Source of the DNA: Streptomyces noursei ATCC 11455
GTDB taxonomy: Bacteria; Actinomycetota; Actinomycetes; Streptomycetales; Streptomycetaceae
DNA length: 64,000 nucleotides
Assembly (NCBI RefSeq): GCF_001704275.1
Contig: NZ_CP011533.1
Span: 6,262,001-6,326,000, forward strand
Direction of reading: 5' to 3'
This document shows, in pieces, positions 46,200-54,103 of this stretch; position 1 is the stretch's first letter; each line of letters opens with the position of its first letter. The notes below the pieces were generated by a model. The model searched no databases. It was not told the DNA's origin and saw only the letters and a program-made list of their open reading frames with translations. The position numbers and the translations under genes were made by a program.

Positions 46200-46565
46200 G
46201 TCCCTGTGGATAGTGGGGCGGCTTAAGAACCTCCTAAGAGCCCGGCGCACGCGACTCCCGTCGCGCGCGCCCCCCCCGCGCCGCGGGCCTGCCCACTCAT
46301 CCGCCCGCCCACTCGCCCGTCGGCCTCGGCCGCGAAATCCACTTTGCGTCTGCTTTGCGCCTGCTTTTCACCGTCTTTCTGTTGCGCAATTGATGAAGTC
46401 GGATGCGTCCACCTGCATAAATGCCGGGATTTATGCGGCGAGTTGCGGGCGGAGAGGTCGAATCGCCCCACGCGTTCTGACGAGGCAACAGATGCTGATA
46501 AAGTCCGCCGACGGAGTTTCAACTTACGCGCTCTTAACGCGCGTTCAGGGGGCAGTGACACAGGC
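46200..46565. promoter_or_regulatory. Divergent promoter region with AT-rich palindrome
   Basis: 366 bp between the lipoprotein gene and the type VII-like cluster. GCATAAAT-GCCGGG-ATTTATGC (46415-46436) is a perfect 8-bp inverted repeat, AT-rich for this genome, and CTGATAAAGT near 46496 resembles a -10 region. No other gene is supported here. Confidence 0.55.
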
Positions 46566-46883
46566 ATGAGCATCAATGGCGACGGCTTTCAGGCCGATCC
46601 GGAAGAGCTCAGGGGTGGCGCATCGGACATTCTGAAATGTCTGGAGCCGGCCAAAGGCATCGAATTCGGGGCGCTGAACGAGGATTTCGGGGCGTCCGAA
46701 CAGGAGGACGTGATCCTCGACGGCAAGTTCGAAAAGTTCTGCGACACGTGGGACGTGGCCTATCTGGTCCTCGGTGACCGCTCGGACGACGCGGCGGGGA
46801 AGCTCAAGACGTTCGCGCACAACTACGAGCAGACGGACGCCTATGTCGACGGACGCATGCATCCGTACGGCGCGGGCCGGTAG
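46566..46883 (+). CDS. Small helical protein, EspC/WXG100-like
   Basis: 105 residues from ATG 46566. It begins MSINGDGFQADPEELRGGAS and contains FEKFCDTWDVAYLVLGDRSD, DDAAGKLKTFAHNYEQTDAY, the two-helix pattern of ESX secretion substrates and chaperone-like partners. The next gene has a clear type VII signal domain and lies 17 bp downstream. It was probably exported with, or as a partner of, that protein. No ESX secretion machine gene is in the window. Confidence 0.7.
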   Translation: MSINGDGFQADPEELRGGASDILKCLEPAKGIEFGALNEDFGASEQEDVILDGKFEKFCDTWDVAYLVLGDRSDDAAGKLKTFAHNYEQTDAYVDGRMHPYGAGR

Positions 46884-46900
46884 GACCGGGGGGAAGAGAC

Positions 46901-48166
46901 ATGGCAGCGGAGCTTGGTGACACCGAAGACCCCAAGGAACTCGTCCCCGGGAACGTGGGGGTCCTGGAAGGGGTCGCGGGGGCGCTGCGGAAGCACTCCG
47001 GCACCTTTGAGGACGTCGGGGGCAGGCTGGGCGCGGTCCGTGTCCCCGGCTGGTCGGGGAAGGCCAGCGACGAGTTCTGGGAGAACTTCTCCGGCGAGAA
47101 GAAGAACTGGCTCTACGCATCCGACGCGATGTCCGATGCGGCCTCGGCGGTCAGCAGATACGCCTCGGCGCTGAGCGGGGCGCAGCAGCAGGCGGCGGAG
47201 GCCGTCGAGCTGTGGGACGGCGGCAACGAGGCCCAGGCCCGGACGACTTTGCAGAACGCCCGTCAGATGGTGCGGGAGGAAGGCGAGTCGGCGGCGAAGA
47301 AGCTGGAGGAGCTGGCCGGCGGCGCCTCCGACGCACCGGACTGGCTGGTCCGCGCGGGCAAGACCGCCGAGCAGCAGAAGGAATCCGGCAAGACCACCGC
47401 CGAGCTCAAGAAGCTCTACGAATCCAGCCCGCTGACCGAGAAGAAGGAAGGCGAGCGCTGGAAGAAGGCGAGGAACAGAAAATTCGGTGAAACGGGCCCC
47501 GAAGAGGACCCCGGCGCCAAGAAACCCCGCTCCTACGAGGCCAAACTCTGGGAGCGGAAGGGCGAAGCCAATGTGTGGAACGCCGAGGCCAAGGGGGAGA
47601 CGCAACTCGCCGGCGGCGGCAAGGCTTCCGGAAAGGCCGGCCTCACACTCCTCGGCGCGGAGGGCTCGATAGGGGCGTCCGTCACCGACGGCAAACTCCA
47701 GGCCGGCGTGAGCGGTTCGGCCTATCTCGCCAAGGCATCGGCGGAGGGCGGCGTCGAGTACGGCGCCTTCGAGGCCAAGGGCGACGCCTCCGCGTTCGCC
47801 GGCGTGGAGGGGAAAGCCACCGCCTCCGTGGGCAAGGACGGCGCGCACCTGGGCGCCGAGGCGTTCGCGGGCGCCAAGGCGACCGCCAGCGGGCACGCCG
47901 ACGTCGGCGGCATCGGGGCCGGTATCACCGGCGAGGCGTGGGCCGGCGCCGGAGCCGAGGCCAAGCTGGACGCCGGCATGAAGGACGGCAAGTTCGTCAT
48001 CGGCGGCTCGGTGGGTGTCGGACTCGGCGTCGGCGGCAAGGTCGGCGCACAGATCGAGATCGACCCGCACAAGGTCGTGGAGACCGTCGGCGATGTCGCG
48101 GACGCGGTCGGTGACGGCATCGACGCGGTCGGCGACGGGTTGAAATCGCTCAACCCCTTCGGATGA
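46901..48166 (+). CDS. Type VII secretion signal protein with Gly/Ala-rich beta domain
   Basis: 421 residues. The first 120 are the actinobacterial T7SS signal-type domain: LGDTEDPKELVPGNVGVLEG, RVPGWSGKASDEFWENFSG (WSG turn) and LSGAQQQAAEAVELWDGG. A helical linker follows, then a region of about 190 residues of repeated Gly/Ala/Lys stretches (ASVTDGKLQAGVSGSAYLAK, EAFAGAKATASGHADVGGIG, SVGVGLGVGGKVG). The C-terminus IDAVGDGLKSLNPFG has no recognisable toxin domain. The layout matches polymorphic-toxin carriers without the effector. The next gene starts 40 bp later. Confidence 0.8.
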   Translation: MAAELGDTEDPKELVPGNVGVLEGVAGALRKHSGTFEDVGGRLGAVRVPGWSGKASDEFWENFSGEKKNWLYASDAMSDAASAVSRYASALSGAQQQAAEAVELWDGGNEAQARTTLQNARQMVREEGESAAKKLEELAGGASDAPDWLVRAGKTAEQQKESGKTTAELKKLYESSPLTEKKEGERWKKARNRKFGETGPEEDPGAKKPRSYEAKLWERKGEANVWNAEAKGETQLAGGGKASGKAGLTLLGAEGSIGASVTDGKLQAGVSGSAYLAKASAEGGVEYGAFEAKGDASAFAGVEGKATASVGKDGAHLGAEAFAGAKATASGHADVGGIGAGITGEAWAGAGAEAKLDAGMKDGKFVIGGSVGVGLGVGGKVGAQIEIDPHKVVETVGDVADAVGDGIDAVGDGLKSLNPFG

Positions 48167-48206
48167 CACTAGCCTCGAATTCCGCACACTAGGGAGTTGA
48201 ACCACC

Positions 48207-48698
48207 ATGGCGACCACGCTGCCGGTGAAGATCGAGTTTTCACTGCCGGAGGGCTGGCAGCCGGCGCCCCCCGATGAGGTGGGTGCCCCCGGAGTGGCTT
48301 TCATCGCACTCCACCCCGAGTCGCGGGACGGATTCACCGCGAATATCACGATCGCCGGAAAGCTGCACGAGGAAACGGATCTGGTGTCGATGGCCGACGC
48401 GTCGGTCCAGCGGCTGGGCGAGGCGGCGACGGTGCGCGTCGCCGAGCGCAAAGAGGTGGGAAATCCGGAAGCGCCCGCGCTGGCCCAGACGCTGCGCATT
48501 TCCACCTCGCTGCACGGACGGCTCCTGGACTTGGTCCAGAGCCAGGTCTACTTGCTCATGCAGGACGTGCACGACCCGACCCGACGCGCCGTGATCGAGC
48601 TCGCACTGACGGCCAAGCCGACCCAGCTCGATCTGGTCGTGGAGGACTTCAAGGACTTCGTCCGCTCGCTGCGTCCCGCGGACCCGTCCGCGGCTTGA
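48207..48698 (+). CDS. LpqN/DcrB-like small protein
   Basis: 163 residues without a signal peptide. IEFSLPEGWQPAPPDEVGAP at the start and LALTAKPTQLDLVVEDFKDF at the end give the alpha/beta plan of the LpqN/LpqT and DcrB families, which in actinobacteria often lie beside type VII secretion proteins. It is 40 bp after the T7SS protein and probably co-transcribed. It may be a partner or immunity-like protein. The start ATG 48207 has GGGAG about 11 nt upstream. A 24-bp stem follows. Confidence 0.7.
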   Translation: MATTLPVKIEFSLPEGWQPAPPDEVGAPGVAFIALHPESRDGFTANITIAGKLHEETDLVSMADASVQRLGEAATVRVAERKEVGNPEAPALAQTLRISTSLHGRLLDLVQSQVYLLMQDVHDPTRRAVIELALTAKPTQLDLVVEDFKDFVRSLRPADPSAA

Positions 48699-48722
48699 GC
48701 CTTGTGCGCCTCGGCGCCCCGG

Positions 48723-48778
48723 CGTTCATGGGTGAGCCCCTCGCGATTCCGTCATCGCGAGGGGCTCACCCATGAACG
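48723..48778. terminator. 24-bp stem between convergent genes
   Basis: 48723-48746 pairs perfectly with 48755-48778 across the 8-nt loop TTCCGTCA. There is no U-tract, but in high-GC actinobacteria such stems commonly stop transcription. It serves the convergent genes ending at 48698 and 48804. Confidence 0.75.
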
Positions 48779-48803
48779 GGCACCGTCCGGGCCGTGGGAC
48801 GTG

Positions 48804-49523
48804 TCAGGCTCCTGCCCGTTGGCGGTCGAGCAGGTCGCACAGATAGTTCAGCTTCGCGTCGATCTGCTCCGGACGCAGCCGTCCCCAATACCAGGAGATC
48901 AGCTCGTTCCCGTCGAACCGCAGAGGGGCCTTCTGGGCGCGCGGATCGGAGGTCAGCAGCTGCGCCACCTGACCGGTCAGCACCTGCCGCGCATACCGCT
49001 CGTCGTGGGCGGTGACCAGAAACGCCTCGTCGAATGCGGAATCACCCAGCTTCAGCACCTCACCACCGCCGAACACCTTCGCATTCAGGCGCGCGTTGAA
49101 CTTGGCCACCTTGCCCTGGCCCGTGACGATCAGGCGGGGACCGGACACCGGCATGGTCACCGCGAACACCGCCCAGTGCCGGTAGGTGTCCGCGCCGTCC
49201 GTGTTCATCTCGCGTGCGTGGTACTCGAAGCACGAGAAGGTGCGCCCCCGGAACTCTCCGGTTATGCAGTCCGTCAGGGGGATGTTGAAGCTTTCGAGCG
49301 GAAACGGCGGCCCGCCGGCGTAACGGTCGGCTCCTCCCGGCACGGCGGCGGTATAGCTCCACCCCCGCTGCTCCGCGAAGCGGATGAGTTCCTGAAGCTG
49401 TTTGTCGCTCCGATCATCCCTCTTGTGTCCGTGCCACCAGATCCAGCCGACAAGGCCGAAGAAACCGGCGATGAACAGAAAAAAGAAGAGTGGAAGCAGC
49501 ACGTCCCACACACCGTTGTCCAT
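48804..49523 (-). CDS. Membrane protein of unknown function (DUF3137-like)
   Basis: 239 residues from ATG 49523; the longer frame to 49655 is Cys-rich and unlikely. One N-terminal membrane segment (LLPLFFFLFIAGFFGLVGWI) is followed by a cytoplasmic domain: KQLQELIRFAEQRGWSYTAA, GRTFSCFEYHAREMN and FAVTMPVSGPRLIVTGQG. The pattern is seen in many actinobacterial proteins of unknown role. Convergent with the type VII-like cluster; no functional link shown. Confidence 0.75.
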   Translation of the reverse strand: MDNGVWDVLLPLFFFLFIAGFFGLVGWIWWHGHKRDDRSDKQLQELIRFAEQRGWSYTAAVPGGADRYAGGPPFPLESFNIPLTDCITGEFRGRTFSCFEYHAREMNTDGADTYRHWAVFAVTMPVSGPRLIVTGQGKVAKFNARLNAKVFGGGEVLKLGDSAFDEAFLVTAHDERYARQVLTGQVAQLLTSDPRAQKAPLRFDGNELISWYWGRLRPEQIDAKLNYLCDLLDRQRAGA

Positions 49524-49761
49524 GCCGCACGAGTATGGCGTACGCCAGCAGGCAGCGCACATTGTCGAGTTGATCCCCAGCGAGTCGCCCCCGTTCGACC
49601 CGCTACACGGTGAACCCGAATGTTGACCGCAATGTCCTCCGCCCGCGAAAGGCACTTCCGGAATATCCGGGCCGACCCGGAATCATCGTGCAGCCGGCAG
49701 GAAACCACGCTGCATCAGCCGACGCATACCGGCACTTCACCCGCCCGCGGGACAGCGTCCG

Positions 49762-50952
49762 CTACCCCTTGGCCAACCTCCGCACCGCCAACTCCGCGTA
49801 CACCGCCGCCCCGTCCGCCAGCACCGTGTCGTCGAACTCGGCGAGCGGCGAGTGGTTGTTGGCGCTCCGCTCCGGATCCGCCCCGACCGGCGGCGCCCCC
49901 AGCATCATCAGCGCACCCGGTACCTCGTTCAACACCCGCGAGAAGTCCTCCGACGCCGGCAGCGGATTCGGCCGCGGCGCGAACCGCTCCTCGCCCAGCG
50001 CCTCACGGACCGTGTGCGCCGCGAACTCCGCCTCCGCCGCATCGTTCACGGTCACCGGATACGTCTCCACGAACTCCGCGTCCACCGCCACCTCGTGGGC
50101 CGCCGCGACGCCCCGACACACCTCCACCGTGCCGTCCTTGACCCGGGCCTGGGCCGCGGCCGAGAAACTCCGCACCGTCGCCTCGAAGACCGCGGTCTCC
50201 GGGATCACGTTCTGCTGCGTCCCCGCGTGGAACGTGCCCACCGACAGGATCACCGGGTCGAAGACGTCGAACGACCGGGTGATCCACGCCTGCAACGCCG
50301 TCACCATCGCGCAGCCCGCCTGCACCGGATCCTTGGCGCGGTGCGGCATCGAACCGTGTCCGCCCGCCCCGCGCACCGTCACCCGCAGCACGTTGGACGC
50401 CGACATCATCGGCCCGCCGCGGGTCCCGAACACCCCGCGGTCCTGCCCCGCCGACAGCACGTGCAGCGCATACGCGGCCACCGGCCGCCGCCCGGCCGCC
50501 TCCAGCAGCCCTTCCGCGAGCATGTGCCGGGCGCCGTCGAAGCCCTCCTCGCCGGGCTGGAACATGAACACCACATCGCCCGCGAGCCGGTCCCGGTGCG
50601 CGGAGAGCAGCTTCGCCGCCCCCGTGAGCATGCTGGTGTGCAGATCATGGCCGCAGGCGTGCATCCGCCCGTTGTCCGCGGCGAAGTCCAGACCGGTGCG
50701 CTCGGCGACCGGCAGCGCGTCCATGTCACCGCGCAACAGCACCACGGGCCCGGACCCGGCGCCCCGCAGCACCGCCGTCACCGAACTCAGCCCCGCGCCC
50801 GCGCTCACCTCCAGCGGCAGCCCGTCCAACTCGGCCAGCACCGCCTCCTGCGTCCGGGGCAGATCGAGCCCGGTCTCCGGGATCCGGTGCAGCGCCCGCC
50901 GCAGCCGGACCAACTCGTCGGACAGGGCACGGGCATCGTCACGCAGATCCAC
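49762..50952 (-). CDS. M20-family amidohydrolase
   Basis: 396-residue metal-dependent hydrolase. RGDMDALPVAERTGLDF, HACGHDLHTSMLTGAAKLL and FMFQPGEEGFDGARHML carry metal-binding Asp, His, His and Glu residues, and GAGGHGSMPHRAKDPV marks the lid/dimerisation domain; LPASEDFSRVL gives the last ligands. It resembles hippurate, indole-3-acetyl and N-acyl-amino-acid hydrolases. GTG 50952 is preceded by GAGGAGG. Substrate not certain. It lies 23 bp after the DUF397 gene on the same strand. Confidence 0.93.
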   Translation of the reverse strand: MDLRDDARALSDELVRLRRALHRIPETGLDLPRTQEAVLAELDGLPLEVSAGAGLSSVTAVLRGAGSGPVVLLRGDMDALPVAERTGLDFAADNGRMHACGHDLHTSMLTGAAKLLSAHRDRLAGDVVFMFQPGEEGFDGARHMLAEGLLEAAGRRPVAAYALHVLSAGQDRGVFGTRGGPMMSASNVLRVTVRGAGGHGSMPHRAKDPVQAGCAMVTALQAWITRSFDVFDPVILSVGTFHAGTQQNVIPETAVFEATVRSFSAAAQARVKDGTVEVCRGVAAAHEVAVDAEFVETYPVTVNDAAEAEFAAHTVREALGEERFAPRPNPLPASEDFSRVLNEVPGALMMLGAPPVGADPERSANNHSPLAEFDDTVLADGAAVYAELAVRRLAKG

Positions 50953-50975
50953 GGACGCTCCTCCTCAGACGGACC

Positions 50976-51197
50976 TCAGACGGCGAACTCCCCATTCTTG
51001 ACCGCGTCCACGAACGAGGACCACCCCGCCACGGGGACGGTGATCACGGGGCCGTGGGGGAGTTTGCTGTCACGGAGGGGGACTAGGGCGTGGGTGAGGC
51101 TGTGGCCAGGGGAGAACTCGATGCAATTTCCGCCGTTGGCGTCGCTGTAGGACGACTTGATCCACTCGGCGGCGGTCAGATCCAAGTCGTGGTTCAT
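50976..51197 (-). CDS. DUF397 protein
   Basis: 73 residues. AAEWIKSSYSDANGGNCIEF, VPLRDSKLPHGPVITVPVAG and WSSFVDAVKNGEF are hallmarks of DUF397. Such proteins in Streptomyces come with an XRE regulator like the one whose stop overlaps this start by 4 bp (51194-51197). They probably modulate that regulator, as in WhiJ/BldB-type development loci. Confidence 0.93.
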   Translation of the reverse strand: MNHDLDLTAAEWIKSSYSDANGGNCIEFSPGHSLTHALVPLRDSKLPHGPVITVPVAGWSSFVDAVKNGEFAV

Positions 51198-52024
51198 GCC
51201 TGGTACTCCTTCAGCAGGTTCTTGATCAGAGCCAGTGATTGATCCGGGGCCAACGCGTGGGCTCGGAGCAGATCGTAGTCATCCACGGCGGCATCGACAG
51301 TCTGTTCGGAGTCGTGCATTCTCCCTCCTACCCGGGTCTCCGTGTACAACACCGTGGGCGAGTCCGTGAAGTGCAGCAGAATGAACGGCTTCGTGGATGC
51401 CGCGGGAGCACCGCCCGAGAACGGCATGACCTGGAGCTGCACGCGCGGCGACGCGGCTGCCGTCAGCAGGTACTTCAGTTGCCCGGACATGACCTCGGCG
51501 TCACCTACGACCGTTCGTAGGCATGCCTCGTGCATGATGGCCCAGAGGAGCGGCGGAGTGTCCCGCTTGAACACCTCACGACGCCGCAGACGCGCGGCGA
51601 CCTTGTCCTCGATGGTCTCGGCGCTTGCCCCGGAGTAGTACGCACGGAAGACGGCCCGCGCGTAGTCCTTCGTCTGGAGGAGACCCATCGGGAGGCTTGT
51701 CGAATAGTCCAGGATTCGCGACGCCTTCCGCTCCAGTTTCAGGTACGGAACGAACCACGACGGATGCTCCCCCTCGTCGATCCTCCGCAGCATCCCCGCG
51801 AACAACTCACCGGTCCCGAAGGCGTTGTCGCAACCCTCGGCGAACTTCCGACTGGGCCTGGGCAGCAGCGTCCCGGACTCGACCTTGCTGACGTAGCCGT
51901 CGGTGTAGCCCGTCGCCTTGGCCAGATGCTTCTGCGTGAGCTTGCGCGCCAGGCGGACCTGTTTGATGTCACGGCCGAAGCGCTGGAGCGGATTCAAGTG
52001 TTCAGGTGCGATCGTCTCGTCCAA
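51194..52024 (-). CDS. XRE regulator with DUF5753 (WhiJ-like)
   Basis: 276 residues. HTH: FGRDIKQVRLARKLTQKHLA and GYTDGYVSKVESGTLLPRPS. The C-terminal DUF5753 domain has LDYSTSLPMGLLQTKDYARA, LLWAIMHEACLRTVVGDAEV and VQLQVMPFSGGAPAAS. The start is TTG at 52024 with AGAGG 8 nt before it; a later start near LNPLQRFG would also keep the HTH. Regulators of this class act with DUF397 partners and affect Streptomyces development or antibiotics. A TTGAAC palindrome upstream may be its own operator. Confidence 0.9.
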   Translation of the reverse strand: MDETIAPEHLNPLQRFGRDIKQVRLARKLTQKHLAKATGYTDGYVSKVESGTLLPRPSRKFAEGCDNAFGTGELFAGMLRRIDEGEHPSWFVPYLKLERKASRILDYSTSLPMGLLQTKDYARAVFRAYYSGASAETIEDKVAARLRRREVFKRDTPPLLWAIMHEACLRTVVGDAEVMSGQLKYLLTAAASPRVQLQVMPFSGGAPAASTKPFILLHFTDSPTVLYTETRVGGRMHDSEQTVDAAVDDYDLLRAHALAPDQSLALIKNLLKEYQA

Positions 52025-52078
52025 CGCTATGACCTCTCGTCATGTGGGCGCACGTCGGCATCACGGCAGGTCGCAACA

Positions 52079-52096
52079 TTGAACTCTGCCGTTCAA
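52079..52096. promoter_or_regulatory. Candidate operator TTGAAC-N6-GTTCAA
   Basis: Perfect inverted repeat in the divergent region between the XRE gene (start 52024) and the small gene at 52237. It sits 55 bp before the XRE start. Binding is inferred. Confidence 0.5.
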
Positions 52097-52236
52097 CCAC
52101 ACCAATTCTATTGCCCGTTGCGTTGCCAGGGTGACCAAATGACTACACCCGGTACTCATCTCGCCGCGAGCGAAACCCCGCAACCGATGTGCGTCGGCCC
52201 GGGGGCGTGGCCACCGAATCCCTGGAGGATGACGAC

Positions 52237-52539
52237 ATGACCGACGCCATCCCGCGGCTTCTGCCGTGGTCGAGCCCCGACGGCAAGCCCTGCTTCGTCG
52301 TCGGCGACGGGACCGGCCGCGTGTCCCGTATGGCCGACGACATCGAGGAGGCCCAACTCGTCCTCGCCGGCGGGCTGATCGCGGACGCCCGACGGCTGCT
52401 CGACGCCCGCAGCTGGACCTCCGGCGAACTCCACCTCCTCACCGTGGAGTTGACCGAGTCCCTGACGGAGGTCCGCCGCGTCGCCAAGAGCCGCGGTGCC
52501 CGCCTACGGGCCCTCGCCCCGGCGGAACGGCCGGCCTGA
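52237..52539 (+). CDS. Small protein of the HTH/DUF397 neighbourhood
   Basis: 100 residues from ATG 52237 with GGAGG 8 nt upstream. The first half (PWSSPDGKPCFVVGDGTGRV) is beta-rich and the second half is a helical pair (DIEEAQLVLAGGLIADARRL, ELHLLTVELTESLTEVRRVA). Proteins like this occur divergently from XRE/DUF397 pairs in Streptomyces (recalled). Function unknown; it may be an antagonist in the same switch. Confidence 0.75.
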   Translation: MTDAIPRLLPWSSPDGKPCFVVGDGTGRVSRMADDIEEAQLVLAGGLIADARRLLDARSWTSGELHLLTVELTESLTEVRRVAKSRGARLRALAPAERPA

Positions 52540-52595
52540 CGCCGACGCCTGAACCGCCGCCGAAGCCGACGTCGAAACCGTGGCCGCGAAGCCCG

Positions 52596-52907
52596 TTACG
52601 CCTGTGCCTCGCGCTGCTTGCGGAAGAGGGCGATGGCCGATTCGGTCGGCAGGTTGGGCACGGTGACCGTCTCGCCGGTGTCCTTCACGACGATGATCTT
52701 CGAGCCGCCGGGCGGCGCGGGCTGCGGCTGCCCCGACGTGTCGGAGGCCGCGGGGTACGAGGGGTACACCAGGTAGCCGGCGTCGAACTCGTGGACGTGC
52801 AGCGGCGCCGGGGAGCCGTCGGCGAGCTTGGGCTCCGCAAAGCGGCTCCGGACGATGGCGAGGGCTTCCTCGGGGGTGTTCGGCGGGGTCGGGTTTTCCT
52901 GCGACAC
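52596..52907 (-). CDS. Small protein, YrhB/Imm35-like
   Basis: 103 residues from GTG 52907, with GAGAG at a normal distance; ATG 52931 is an alternative. TPEEALAIVRSRFAEPKLAD, LHVHEFDAGYLVYPSYPA and SKIIVVKDTGETVTVPNLP make an alpha plus beta fold similar to YrhB or Imm35 immunity-like proteins. No toxin partner is adjacent. Assignment is tentative. Confidence 0.6.
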   Translation of the reverse strand: MSQENPTPPNTPEEALAIVRSRFAEPKLADGSPAPLHVHEFDAGYLVYPSYPAASDTSGQPQPAPPGGSKIIVVKDTGETVTVPNLPTESAIALFRKQREAQA

Positions 52908-52963
52908 GGTCGGTCTCTCTCCTCGTTGCATGCTGTGTGCGGGCGTCGGGGCGCGTTGGCCGG

Positions 52964-54046
52964 CTACTCGTCGGACTCGTCCACCGTACGGTTTCCGTCC
53001 TCGCCCCACCGATCCGGCTCGTTCCGCTCGTCCGGCTGAGCCGGCTGAGCCGGCTGAGCCGGCTGAGCCGGCTGAGCCGGCTCGTCCGGGACGTCGCCCA
53101 GCGCGTCGAGTCGCGCCAACTCCTCCGCCGTGAGGGTGATCCGGGCCGCCGCCAGGTTCTCGTCGAGGTGGGCGGGGGAACTGGTGCCGGGGGTCGGGAG
53201 CAGGGCGGGGGAGTGGTGGAGGAGCCAGGCCAGGGCGATCTGGCCGGTCGTCGCGCCGTGTGCCGCGGCGATCGGGGCCAGGGTGGCGGTGGCGGGGTGG
53301 CCGGGGTTCCCGCCGCCGGTCAGTGTGCCGTTGCCCAGTGGGAACCACGGCAGGAAGGCCGTCCCGGTCCGCTCGCAGAGCCGCAGTACGTCCTCGGAGG
53401 CGCGGTCCAGCAGGTTGTAGCGGTTCTGCACGGAGGCGATCGGGGCCAGCTCCCGGGCCCGGGTCAGCTCCGCTGCGCTGATGCTGTCCAGGCCGATGTG
53501 GCGGATCTTTCCGGCCTGTTGGAGCTCCAGCAAGGCGCCCAGCTGGTCCGCCATCGGGACGTCGGGGTCCAGTCGGTGCAGCTGGTAGAGGTCGATGGTG
53601 TCCGTCCTGAGCCGGCGCAGGCTCGCCTCGCACATGGCGCGCAGCTGCTCCGGGCGGCCGGCGAGGTGCCAGATGTTCGGGCCGGTGCGGACGACTCCGC
53701 CCTTCGTCGCGATCACCAGCCCGGCCGGATACGGATGCAGGGCGTGGGCCACCAACTCCTCGGCCACGTCCGGGCCGTAGTTGTCGGCGGTGTCGATCAG
53801 CGTCACGCCGCGGTCCACGGCCCGTCGCAGCACCATCAGCGACCGCTCCGGACCGTCGTGCCGCGGCCCCCAGTACCCGGGGCCGACCAGGCCGCCGGTC
53901 CCGAACCCCAACCGCCCCACGGCCGGCGTCCCCCCGAGGGAGAAGGCCCCCCGGGCCCCCTCGGCCGCCGTGGGCTCCCCGTGCGGCTCGGAGTTCATGA
54001 GCACCTCGGGGCCCGTGGGGACGTCGGGGCTCGGCTGCGTATCCAT
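52964..54046 (-). CDS. Aldo/keto reductase with Pro-Ala-Gln tail
   Basis: 360 residues. AKR features are all present: GRLGFGTGGLVGPGYWG, LIDTADNYGPDVAEE (Asp, Tyr), LVIATKGGV (Lys), LYQLHRLDPDVPM (His) and LLPTPGTSSPAHLDENLA (cofactor site). After the barrel, the tail contains five perfect PAQ repeats, from five 9-bp tandem units at 53032-53076, and a charged end. The N-terminal 35 residues before the barrel are low-complexity, so a later start is possible. Substrate unknown. Confidence 0.9.
   Translation of the reverse strand: MDTQPSPDVPTGPEVLMNSEPHGEPTAAEGARGAFSLGGTPAVGRLGFGTGGLVGPGYWGPRHDGPERSLMVLRRAVDRGVTLIDTADNYGPDVAEELVAHALHPYPAGLVIATKGGVVRTGPNIWHLAGRPEQLRAMCEASLRRLRTDTIDLYQLHRLDPDVPMADQLGALLELQQAGKIRHIGLDSISAAELTRARELAPIASVQNRYNLLDRASEDVLRLCERTGTAFLPWFPLGNGTLTGGGNPGHPATATLAPIAAAHGATTGQIALAWLLHHSPALLPTPGTSSPAHLDENLAAARITLTAEELARLDALGDVPDEPAQPAQPAQPAQPAQPDERNEPDRWGEDGNRTVDESDE
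53032..53076. repeat. Five tandem 9-bp repeats (CCGGCTGAG)
   Basis: Five exact copies of CCGGCTGAG end to end inside the aldo/keto reductase gene, encoding PAQ five times near the C-terminus. Slippage is the simplest origin, and copy number may vary between strains. Confidence 0.9.
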
Positions 54047-54103
54047 GCCCGGAGCATAGACAGCAGGCCGCCGGACACCGGGACTCCTTCATAGGATCAC
54101 CTG

